This document shows, piece by piece, positions 7,362 to 13,789 of a DNA stretch of 18,332 nt (its first letter is position 1; every line of letters begins with the position of its first letter). This DNA is from Scytonema sp. UIC 10036. Its GTDB lineage: Bacteria > Cyanobacteriota > Cyanobacteriia > Cyanobacteriales > Nostocaceae. The notes beneath the pieces are model-generated. The model was not told the DNA's origin. It ran no database searches and saw nothing but the letters and a program-made list of their open reading frames with translations. The stretch covers positions 1-18,332 of the forward strand of contig NZ_WJFC01000256.1 in NCBI RefSeq assembly GCF_009725235.1, read 5' to 3'. The position numbers and the translations under genes are program-made.

Positions 7362-7411
7362 AAGGTTATATTTAAAGAAACTTCTCATATTACGTTCAAG
7401 GCTGATTTAAT

Positions 7412-7615
7412 ATGGCTGAAATGATTGCAATACCCGCAGAACTGACCTGCTTTAAGCTGCCTGATGCTGTTCAGCAGAGACTTCAATATCTTTTGGATCG
7501 CCAAGATACAGGTGAAGAATTGACGTTGACAGAAAGGCAAGAAGCCGCAGGATTAGTTGAACTAGCGGAATTTTTATCACTAATTCAACTAAGATCGCAA
7601 CGAATTACAAAGTAA
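7412..7615 (+). CDS. Small conserved cyanobacterial protein, partner of an HNH nuclease gene
   Basis: The 67-residue product (start MAEMIAIPAELTCFKLPDAV) is a small, mostly helical, acidic protein with leucine-rich helices (VQQRLQYLLDRQ, then LVELAEFLSLIQLRSQR). I recognise the type as a short cyanobacterial protein typically encoded just ahead of an HNH endonuclease, in an antitoxin-like arrangement. Here the downstream HNH gene is broken by internal deletion, 21 bp after this stop codon. No enzymatic motif or DNA-binding fold is visible, and the antitoxin role is an inference from position only. A TATAAT box lies 50 bp upstream. It looks intact and probably still expressed. Confidence 0.65.
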   Translation: MAEMIAIPAELTCFKLPDAVQQRLQYLLDRQDTGEELTLTERQEAAGLVELAEFLSLIQLRSQRITK

Positions 7616-7636
7616 GTATTGTGATGTAAGTTTTTC

Positions 7637-7827
7637 ATGTCAAAGATTCCTGAATTTTTACGGCAACTTGTCATTGAACGCGCTGGTAATCGTTGCGGGA
7701 TGTTTACGTTATCGGACTAACACCAACAGGACGTGCAACAATTGATGCCCTTAATATGAATCGACCTACTATTCTAGCAATTCGTAAGGAAGAAGAATTT
7801 TTTGGACGTCATCCACCACAATCATAA
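7637..7827 (+). pseudogene. HNH endonuclease remnant with the catalytic core deleted
   Basis: The ATG at 7637 begins MSKIPEFLRQLVIERAGNRC, the conserved start of cyanobacterial HNH endonucleases, where the next residues should be the first zinc or HNH motif (CEYC or similar). Instead the frame runs only seven more codons to TAA at 7718. In a different frame, 7699-7827 encodes VYVIGLTPTGRATIDALNMN and then RHPPQS, the recognisable C-terminal tail of the same family. The two ends meet at about 7694-7701. Intact relatives are about 165-170 residues, so roughly 100 central residues carrying the HNH motif are gone, along with the reading frame. It cannot encode an active nuclease. The small upstream gene remains whole. 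Confidence 0.85.
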
Positions 7828-7849
7828 CATTACACAAATATTGGGTGCA

Positions 7850-9772
7850 TCAAATTAAGTCCTTAAGAGAAAATAACCGTTGCCGTTCTAGTTCCTGAAG
7901 CCGCATTTTTTCAGCATAGAATGCCTGGTAATATGATTGCCATTTTTCTGGTTCAAGTTCTGCATTTGTTTGCTGCCAACGTTCCCAAAGGTGACGACAA
8001 AGCTTGTCTTTCATCACGTACTCCATAGAGGCAATTGCTGCTTGTATCAACTTCTCATGCCGTAATAAAATTTCTTTTTGAGTTTTTTCATTCAAATAAA
8101 ATAAGTGAGATATTAATTTTGTTTCTTCAGGAAATTCCAAGCATCTATCTTGTACATATGATAATAACTCATTTTCTTTATCGGATGACACTTCCAAAAT
8201 TTGTTGCCATAAAAATTGGTGGTGGGAAAGACTAAATAGTAAATCTTTCTCTTCTAGCGCTACAATAATAGATTGACGATATTCTTTATAGTGCAAGTAT
8301 ATTTGAAGTAATAAAGCCTCTGCCTGTTCTAACAAACCCCCTTCTGTAGTCAGTGTCAAGGCTTGACTAGAAATATATTTTTTTTGAGTAGCTGTAATTG
8401 GTTTTTTTTGTCCTATAACTGAAGATACGTTACCTAATAGAGTCTCTAAAGTTTCTTCTCGTGAACGTACAAGTCGGGCTTCTTCTAAACTAAGAATGTT
8501 TGCACAATAAGCGACATAATATTTACGTAATTCGTTATTCCCTATTTTTTGTAGCAAATTTACCATCCTCTGCGACACTTGCTGAAAGTCAGTTGCTTTC
8601 TTTAAGTCTCGGTTTTTTGTCATTTGCTGAATTTGCCAATCAAGCCAAAGAGGAGCATTGGCTAAAAGTTGTTTGTAGTCTTCTGGGCTACTTTTGAGTA
8701 AGTATTCGTCGGCGTCCTTGCCATCAGGTATGTTGAGAATTCTTAACTGAACTTCGCCACTGTATGCTAGTGCAGCAATTTCTCCTATGGCTTTTTCAGC
8801 AGCATTTGTTCCCGCCGCGTCAGCATCAAAATTCAGTATCAATTGTTTGGATTCTGTATAACGCAAGCAGGCGCGGACTTGTTCTAAACTCAGGGCTGTA
8901 CCGAGGGAAGCAACAGCGTTGGTAATACCAGCCGCATGGAGAGCGATCGCATCAAAGTACCCCTCCACGACTACGACTCGATCTTGTTGAGAAATGGCTG
9001 CTTTCGCTTTATCCAGAGCAAATAAAGTTTTCCCTTTGAGAAAGACTTCTGATTCTGGGGAATTTAAATACTTTGGTTGATCGTCTCCTAAAGTTCTACC
9101 ACCAAAACCAATAACGCGTCCGAGTACGTCGCAAATGGGAATCATGATGCGATCGCGAAACACGTCATAATAACCGTTTCCTTCCTTGCGAGGTTTAATC
9201 AAACCTGCTTTTTCTACCAGTTGTACGGGATAATTTTTATCGTTGACCAAATAACGGTAAAGAGTTTCCCAACCTGGAGGCGCGTATCCAAAACCAAAGT
9301 GTTGAATTGTTTCTGCTTTCAATTGGCGTTTGGATTGCAAATACTGCATTGCATTCTCTCCACTGCGCTTGAGAGCGTGCTGATAGAATTGTGCTGCTAC
9401 AGCAAGGACTTCATACAGTTGCTCCCGTAGAGAAACCTGACGTTGCAATTCTTGCCATTGTTCGGGTTCTTGAGTTTTGACGGGTACTTGGTAACGCCGT
9501 GCTAAATCCAGCACAACTTCACTAAAAGAGCGCTTTTCCAAGTCCATCAGAAACTTAATGACATTTCCTCCAGCTTGACAGCCAAAACAGAAGTACATTT
9601 GTTTTGTTTGGCTGACAGTGAAGCTAGGGCTTTTTTCTGAGTGGAAGGGACACAAACCCAAGTAGTCTTTCCCGCGCTTGCGTAAGACAACGTGTTCTGA
9701 TACCACATCATAGATATCAGCTCTGTGCTTAACTTCATCAATTGTATCTGGGTGCAAGCGGGGGATGTGCAT
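7850..9772 (-). CDS. dnaG: DNA primase DnaG
   Basis: This is replicative primase, which makes RNA primers at the fork with DnaB helicase. From the ATG at 9772 it is 640 residues and starts MHIPRLHPDTIDEVK, the cyanobacterial consensus. The N-terminal CHC2 zinc finger is complete (CPFH then CFGC, with the PSFTVS segment between). The RNA-polymerase core has FRDRIMIPI and GRVIGFGGRTLG. The TOPRIM domain follows with VVVVEGYFDAIALH (catalytic Glu) and LNFDADAAGTNAA (the DxD metal site). The C-terminal part, about 200 residues, is divergent and helical, as expected for the helicase-interacting domain. An upstream in-frame ATG at 9787 would add MSHFQ, but it lies in a heptamer repeat, so 9772 is preferred. 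No rpoD or rpsU lies nearby. Confidence 0.95.
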   Translation of the reverse strand: MHIPRLHPDTIDEVKHRADIYDVVSEHVVLRKRGKDYLGLCPFHSEKSPSFTVSQTKQMYFCFGCQAGGNVIKFLMDLEKRSFSEVVLDLARRYQVPVKTQEPEQWQELQRQVSLREQLYEVLAVAAQFYQHALKRSGENAMQYLQSKRQLKAETIQHFGFGYAPPGWETLYRYLVNDKNYPVQLVEKAGLIKPRKEGNGYYDVFRDRIMIPICDVLGRVIGFGGRTLGDDQPKYLNSPESEVFLKGKTLFALDKAKAAISQQDRVVVVEGYFDAIALHAAGITNAVASLGTALSLEQVRACLRYTESKQLILNFDADAAGTNAAEKAIGEIAALAYSGEVQLRILNIPDGKDADEYLLKSSPEDYKQLLANAPLWLDWQIQQMTKNRDLKKATDFQQVSQRMVNLLQKIGNNELRKYYVAYCANILSLEEARLVRSREETLETLLGNVSSVIGQKKPITATQKKYISSQALTLTTEGGLLEQAEALLLQIYLHYKEYRQSIIVALEEKDLLFSLSHHQFLWQQILEVSSDKENELLSYVQDRCLEFPEETKLISHLFYLNEKTQKEILLRHEKLIQAAIASMEYVMKDKLCRHLWERWQQTNAELEPEKWQSYYQAFYAEKMRLQELERQRLFSLKDLI

Positions 9773-9785
9773 TTGAAAATGGCTC

Positions 9786-9848
9786 ATAGCTAATAGCTAA
9801 TGGCTAATGGCAATTCACAATTAGCTATTAGCCATTAGCCATTAGCAA
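9786..9848. repeat. Mirror-image pair of heptamer arrays forming a hairpin
   Basis: Four 7-bp units (ATAGCTA x2, ATGGCTA, ATGGCAA) at 9786-9813 face four units (TTAGCTA, TTAGCCA x2, TTAGCAA) at 9821-9848. The halves are inverted copies: 9796-9810 pairs perfectly over 15 bp with 9832-9846. It lies in the divergent promoter space between dnaG and the amidase gene and includes the upstream dnaG ATG at 9787. Confidence 0.85.
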
Positions 9849-9922
9849 TATTATATTCATTGGTGCGAAAGTGCGCTTGGCACGAAGAAGAAAATATCGT
9901 TATATAGGAAGCAGGACTAATT

Positions 9923-11278
9923 ATGGGACGTATTTTTCTGTCAGCAGCTCATGGAGGTAAAGAAGCATCTGGTATCGATCCGGGTTCAATCGCCGGAGGG
10001 ACTAATGAAGCAAAGGAAATGATTCTCCTGCGAGATACTATTGTTTCAGAACTCAGAGCGCGTAACTTTGAAGTTTTGGCAGTTCCCGATGATTTGAGTG
10101 CTCAGCAAACCATAACTTGGATCAATTCCCGTGCTCGTCAAAATGATGTTGCTCTAGAAATTCATTGTGATGCAGCCAGCAATCCCTCTGTACGTGGTGC
10201 TAGTGTCTTTTATATTACAAATAATGAAGACCGCAAGAGCCACGCCGAATTATTGCTTGTAGGGCTACTGCGTCGCGTTCCTCAATTGCCTAACAGGGGG
10301 GTCAAGTCAGATGCAATGTCAGGAATGGGAAGTTTGACATTTTGTCGGCAAACATCTGTTCCTTCTTTATTGATGCAAGTTGGTTTTCTCTCCAGTCCGG
10401 ACGATCGCACTTTGCTGCAAACTCGCCGTCGTGATTTTGCTGCGGGAATTGCTGATGGGCTAGTTTCTTGGAGTCGGGAAGTTGACCCTGGTAAAGAAAG
10501 TGTACAAGAACAAGCAACTTATCAAGCGATTAATATTAATATTAACAGACAAAATTACTCAGAGCAAGGAATACTCATCAACGGTAATGCCTACATTCCC
10601 ATTGATTTAGTTGACCGTTTGCGAATTGATTTGTCTAAAGCACCTAATATCCGTCGTGTCAATTATCGCCGAGTTGTATATGTAAAAGCTGTTGAACTGC
10701 GTGAGTTTAGTATTGCAATTTCTTGGGAAGCCAGCAGTCGCACTTTATCCCTACGCTCAATATTGCCAATTTGCCCCGGTCAAATTGACAGAATTATGTC
10801 ACATGGTAATGCGTCAGAAGTGCAGTTGCAAATATTTTTAAGAAATAACAATGAAAATGCCATAGTGCAGTTTCCCGACTTACCAAAACTCTATAGGGAA
10901 GAAGCTGCGATCGAGGGGGTAAATTATGATATTGCTTTTTGCCAAATGTGTTTGGAAACTGAGTTTTTACAATTTGGTGGTGATATAAAATCCGAACAAA
11001 ATAATTTTGCTGGGTTGGGTACTATTGGTGGAGGTGCAGAAGCTGCATCATTTGAAAGTGCTAGAATTGGTGTCCGGGCGCATATCCAACATTTGAAAGC
11101 CTACGCCAGTTTGGAACCTTTAGTGCAAGAAGTCGTAGATCCGCGATTTCGGTTTGTGACAAGAGGTATTGCTTCAACAATTGACCAGCTATCAGGAAGG
11201 TGGTCAGCAGATTTGGACTACGGGAATAAGATTATGGCTATGCTCAAACGACTCTATGAATCAGCAGGGTTACTGTAA
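9923..11278 (+). CDS. Two-domain peptidoglycan hydrolase: Amidase_3 plus glucosaminidase (GH73-like)
   Basis: The N-terminal third (about 1-185) is an N-acetylmuramoyl-L-alanine amidase of the Amidase_3 type. Zinc ligands H10 (SAAHGG), E29 (TNEAKE) and H81 (LEIHCDA) are present. At the position of the usual catalytic Glu in (V/I)E(V/L)GF(L/I)S the protein has Q152 (MQVGFLSS). Residues about 210-280 form a small beta domain resembling copper-amine-oxidase-N/stalk domains. The C-terminal part (about 330-451) looks like an endo-beta-N-acetylglucosaminidase (GH73), with ETEFLQFGGD (E345 a candidate catalytic residue) and QNNFAGLG (359-366). No signal peptide is evident, which is common for cyanobacterial relatives. 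AGGA about 15 bases before the ATG and a nearer CAGGAC are possible ribosome sites. It would cut stem peptides or glycan strands during wall remodelling or septum processing. Confidence 0.85.
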   Translation: MGRIFLSAAHGGKEASGIDPGSIAGGTNEAKEMILLRDTIVSELRARNFEVLAVPDDLSAQQTITWINSRARQNDVALEIHCDAASNPSVRGASVFYITNNEDRKSHAELLLVGLLRRVPQLPNRGVKSDAMSGMGSLTFCRQTSVPSLLMQVGFLSSPDDRTLLQTRRRDFAAGIADGLVSWSREVDPGKESVQEQATYQAINININRQNYSEQGILINGNAYIPIDLVDRLRIDLSKAPNIRRVNYRRVVYVKAVELREFSIAISWEASSRTLSLRSILPICPGQIDRIMSHGNASEVQLQIFLRNNNENAIVQFPDLPKLYREEAAIEGVNYDIAFCQMCLETEFLQFGGDIKSEQNNFAGLGTIGGGAEAASFESARIGVRAHIQHLKAYASLEPLVQEVVDPRFRFVTRGIASTIDQLSGRWSADLDYGNKIMAMLKRLYESAGLL

Positions 11279-11349
11279 GTGTTGCAGCTTGCGCCAAAAC
11301 CAATTATGCATTAATTATTAATGTATTCATTTAATGTTGGAGTGCATGG

Positions 11350-11937
11350 TTGAGTTTGTTATCTGATGAGGAAATCTATGAAGAAGTCGGTAAGATAGTT
11401 ACGAAATTTGAATTACTGGAGTGTTATGAATGTGCAGAAGCAGTTATGCAATGGTTAAACGACAATGGTATTGAGGGGAAAGTTATCAGGTTGAAAACTA
11501 AATATAGAGATGAAGATTTTATTCTCAGTGACAGATTAATGCGTCAGGAGAAGGAGGTAGGTATGAGTGGTGGATTGTATGAAATTTTGGAAAAAATTAG
11601 AGTTAGACCTGGGATGTATATTGGTAGAGCTTCTGTCACTGTCCTGTTCGATTTTTTAGTTGGTTATAAAACAGCCAGGAGAGAATTAGGCATTGAACTG
11701 ACTAATGAAGATGCTGATTTTTGCGAGCATTTTCATGAATTTGTCGAAAGAAAGCATCATTTACGTACTTCTAACTCTTGGGCGAAGATAATCATGCTGT
11801 ATTGTCATCATGAGAAAGATGGTTTTGATAATTTCTATAAGTTGTTAGATGAGTTTAAAAACCGAGATAAAAGTTTAGATACAAAAGAAAAAGTAGCTCC
11901 TATGAAAATAGATGCACCAGACACGGTGACAAGGTGA
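11350..11937 (+). CDS. Fused ORF: truncated papain-fold toxin joined in frame to an immunity-like protein
   Basis: The 195-residue frame (TTG start at 11350) contains two unrelated parts. Residues 1-65 match the start of cyanobacterial papain-fold toxin 2 (Tox-PL-2) proteins: SDEEIYEEVGKIVTKF, then the Cys motif LECYECAEAV (C25/C28) and GKVIRLKTKYRDEDFILSDRL. The rest of that domain, including the Asn-Gly-x-His segment with the catalytic His, is missing. At residue 72 a second protein begins (MSGGLYEILEKIRVRPGMYI), continuing with FDFLVGYKTARRELGI, WAKIIMLYCHHEKDGFDNFY and a lysine-rich tail. I recognise it as a recurrent small hypothetical protein type that may act as an immunity protein. 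ATG 11563 has its own excellent Shine-Dalgarno, so residues 72-195 (124 aa) are probably made alone. The toxin part is dead or a stump; the functional product is likely the second half. Confidence 0.7.
   Translation: MSLLSDEEIYEEVGKIVTKFELLECYECAEAVMQWLNDNGIEGKVIRLKTKYRDEDFILSDRLMRQEKEVGMSGGLYEILEKIRVRPGMYIGRASVTVLFDFLVGYKTARRELGIELTNEDADFCEHFHEFVERKHHLRTSNSWAKIIMLYCHHEKDGFDNFYKLLDEFKNRDKSLDTKEKVAPMKIDAPDTVTR
11551..11565 (+). promoter_or_regulatory. Strong internal Shine-Dalgarno and start codon (11563)
   Basis: AAGGAGGT at 11551-11558 is a perfect anti-16S match; its GGAGG core ends 5 bases before ATG 11563. It lies inside the longer frame that starts at TTG 11350, which has no comparable site. 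This argues that the 124-residue immunity-like protein (11563-11937) is the real translated unit. Confidence 0.8.
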
Positions 11938-11944
11938 CCGAGTC

Positions 11945-11975
11945 ATTCGTAATTATGAATTCATTAATTACGAAT
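11945..11975. repeat. Palindromic hairpin ATTCGTAATTA / TAATTACGAAT
   Basis: An 11-bp perfect stem (11945-11955 and 11965-11975) encloses a 9-base loop that is itself palindromic (ATGAATTCAT overlapping it). It begins 8 bp after the stop of the immunity-like gene. It has no T-run but could slow or end transcription. The AATTACGAAT motif is a common filler repeat in these genomes. The rest of 11976-12117 shows only a HIP1 site (12010-12017). Confidence 0.7.
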
Positions 11976-12117
11976 TAATGAATTTGCGAACGCTACTGGC
12001 AAGCGTGGATGCGATCGCCAAATGGACGCTCAAAATATCAAATTTCCATTTCCCTAAATGCTTTATTTGTAGCTAAACTTAAGCTAATGGAAGATATTGG
12101 AAAAGCCATAAGACTAG

Positions 12118-12489
12118 ATGATGCAAATTACTGTTGAGGTATCTGAGGAGCTAGGGCGACAATTACAGCAGTTCCAAGACCGCTTACCAGAGGTAGTAGA
12201 GCGTGGTCTCCAAGAGTTGCTAAGCGAACAGTTGTCTGGCAATTTTGTTGATGAGAAAGAGATCGTCGCGTTGTTGGCGAGTCAACCCACTCCAGAGCAA
12301 ATTCTGGCGATCGAACCCTCACCAGAATTTCAAACTCGTGTCAGCGATTTGCTAGCACAAAGTAAAGCAGGAAACTTGAGCGCGAAAGGTGAAGCCAAGT
12401 TAGAGCGCTATTTAACTATAGAACACCTTGTCCGTCTCGCAAAAGCCCGTGCATTCGCGCAATTAAGTTACAAGAACGGGGAAGGCTGA
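12118..12489 (+). CDS. Orphan antitoxin-like protein of a cyanobacterial family
   Basis: This 123-residue protein starts MMQITVEVSEELGRQLQQFQ; M2 at 12121 is an equally good start. The first 25 residues look like a ribbon-helix strand plus helix as seen in antitoxins. The remainder is helical, with a PTPEQILAI segment and VSDLLAQSKAGNLSAKGEAK, then LVRLAKARAFAQL. I recognise this shape from cyanobacterial proteins usually encoded just before an HNH endonuclease or other small toxin gene. Here the next gene, 46 bp downstream, is a separate VapB/VapC-like pair, so its own partner may be lost. The function is unproven; the antitoxin call is by analogy. Confidence 0.55.
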   Translation: MMQITVEVSEELGRQLQQFQDRLPEVVERGLQELLSEQLSGNFVDEKEIVALLASQPTPEQILAIEPSPEFQTRVSDLLAQSKAGNLSAKGEAKLERYLTIEHLVRLAKARAFAQLSYKNGEG

Positions 12490-12535
12490 TTTCAGCAGGT
12501 CAGTATTCTTAAAACTATGAAATCCGGAGGGAACA

Positions 12536-12757
12536 ATGCTTAAAAGTTATGAAGCTATTTTTGAAAACGGTCAGATTAAATGGCTAACTTCAGAGCCGAA
12601 AGTATCATCTGCTCGTGTGATTGTGACAATTCTGGAGGATACCACACCACCAATAAAGCGTCGGACTCCCCCTGCTTCCATCGCAGGTAAAGGTAGAACC
12701 TTAGGCGATCTGGTTAGCCCTATCATTGAAGAACAGGATTGGGAATGTCTCAAGTAA
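12536..12757 (+). CDS. VapB-like antitoxin
   Basis: The 73-residue protein MLKSYEAIFENGQIKWL... has the start of a small cyanobacterial antitoxin family: a beta-rich N-terminus (EAIFENGQIKWL, then ARVIVTILED) and a C-terminal tail likely to wrap the toxin (AGKGRTLGDLVSPIIEEQDW). GGAGG at 12526-12530 lies 5 bases before the ATG, a strong ribosome site. It overlaps the PIN-domain toxin gene by 13 bp (12745-12757), which fits a coupled type II toxin-antitoxin pair. It probably binds its own promoter as a complex with the toxin, as such pairs usually do; no operator is recognised. Confidence 0.8.
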   Translation: MLKSYEAIFENGQIKWLTSEPKVSSARVIVTILEDTTPPIKRRTPPASIAGKGRTLGDLVSPIIEEQDWECLK

Positions 12758-13146
12758 TTATTCTCGATACCCATATCTGGATTTGGTTTATCAACCAAGA
12801 GTTCGAGCGATTTCCAACGCACTGGCGAGAAATTATCGAAACTGCTGACTTAGTGGGTATTTCGCCAGTATCCTGCTATGAAGTTGCTCTCGCGCAACAA
12901 CGAGGACGACTGGAATTACCTTGCACAGCCGATCTCTGGTTTCAGATGGCTTTGGAACCAACTGGCATTACATTGTTGCCACTGACTGCTGAAATTGCTT
13001 ACTTAGCAGTCAGCTTATCTCCTGTTCACAAAGACCCTTTTGATCGCTTGATTATCGCAACAGCATTAGATTATAAAGCGAAGCTAGCCAGTATTGACGG
13101 CTTGTTTTCTCAGTATCCAGAGATCGATACTCTCTTAATGAAGTAG
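12745..13146 (+). CDS. VapC-like PIN-domain ribonuclease toxin
   Basis: The 133-residue product carries the PIN-domain acidic constellation: D8 in IILDTHIWIWF, E46 in SCYEVALAQ, D97 or D100 in HKDPFDRLIIATAL, and D118 in LASIDGLF. These coordinate Mg2+ for RNA cleavage (tRNA or rRNA in known VapC). The WFINQ and CYEVALAQQRGRLEL segments are typical of the cyanobacterial PIN subgroup. The start ATG at 12745 lies inside the antitoxin gene, 13 bp before its stop; a TTG at 12739 adds two residues and is less likely. The gene looks intact. The RNA target is unknown. Confidence 0.9.
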   Translation: MSQVIILDTHIWIWFINQEFERFPTHWREIIETADLVGISPVSCYEVALAQQRGRLELPCTADLWFQMALEPTGITLLPLTAEIAYLAVSLSPVHKDPFDRLIIATALDYKAKLASIDGLFSQYPEIDTLLMK

Positions 13147-13222
13147 GGTTCATTAATCTCAAGTACCAGATTTAAATATCTCCTTGTATACTGTAAACGG
13201 CTAACAACTGTTCTTTTTCGGA

Positions 13223-13312
13223 ATGGCGTTTTTGACCAATGATGCAGCTTTGAAGCGGGTGACGGAGTTAAGGGTTTTGGTAGTGTGTGAGTTGGAAAGC
13301 GAGAACTCGTAA
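13223..13312 (+). pseudogene. C-terminal remnant of a second PIN-domain (VapC-like) gene
   Basis: A 29-codon frame reads MAFLTNDAALKRVTELRVLV and ends CELESENS. The (F)LTND..L..V..L.VLVL.EL pattern is the standard last strand-helix-strand of PIN-domain toxins, including the terminal conserved Asp. Upstream in the same frame there is a stop at 13203 and no other PIN motifs, so the N-terminal 100 or so residues are lost. It sits about 75 bp after the intact VapC-like gene and may be the tail of a neighbouring toxin module. It is too short to be active. Confidence 0.6.
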
Positions 13313-13527
13313 TTACGCTAAGAGCGATCGCACATACAAAAACGTTTTTTGGGTAATACCAGTCATAACTGCATAAGTTGAATTTGTTGACAGGTATAAA
13401 CATATAAGGAGCCTCTCCTCGCTTAACTAACCTTCAGCAAATTGGAGAAAATAAATGCATATCAATCGACTTATGTCAATTGATAAGATTCGGAAAACAG
13501 AATGCGATCACGAAATTCTGTAGAGAC

Positions 13528-13634
13528 TACTCCCTTTCCGCCCGAAGATTACCTATTTAAATGAACCGCAAAGACGCAAAGAGCGCGAAGAAAGAGGAAA
13601 AGCAGATCGGTAATCTTATAGCGGGAAGGGAGTA
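13528..13634. mobile_element. 107-bp MITE-like element with 26-bp inverted repeats
   Basis: The left end (13528-13553, TACTCCCTTTCCGC...) and right end (13609-13634, ...GCGGGAAGGGAGTA) match in 22 of 26 positions as inverted repeats. Both outer edges end in TA, consistent with a TA target duplication as made by IS630/mariner-type elements. The 55-bp interior (13554-13608) contains CCGCAAAGACGCAAAGA, a motif dispersed in cyanobacterial intergenic DNA. No transposase is present, so movement would need one in trans. Confidence 0.75.
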
Positions 13635-13789
13635 AGCATGGCACATCTTTACGTATGACACGTGGCAAGTATTTCTGAAATTGGTATAACTTATCTTAAG
13701 TTTGTACTTAGACTTGGGTTAAGTACAGGCACAATTGACCGACAAACATACAACAGCAACAGCAAGCAGTTATTTTTATTGGTGCGCCT

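Larger units (their letters stand above)
13147..13789. other. Gene-poor region with a PIN remnant and MITE-like element
   Basis: The 643-bp interval between the PIN toxin and the STAND gene holds no full gene. In order it contains the tail of a second PIN gene (13223-13312), a HIP1 site (13323-13330), and TTGACA at 13387-13392 without a properly spaced -10. A 22-codon frame at 13455-13523 has GGAG seven bases upstream but no recognisable product. A 107-bp inverted-repeat element (13528-13634) follows. Upstream of the STAND gene, GTACTTA (13704-13710) and TAAGTAC (13720-13726) form a 7-bp palindrome that could be an operator. No clear promoter hexamers or Shine-Dalgarno precede the STAND start. 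Confidence 0.6.

Noticed and set aside
13387..13408. TTGACA promoter in the gap before the STAND gene
   Set aside because: The nearest TATAAG lies only 10 bases after TTGACA; spacing is wrong for a sigma70 promoter.
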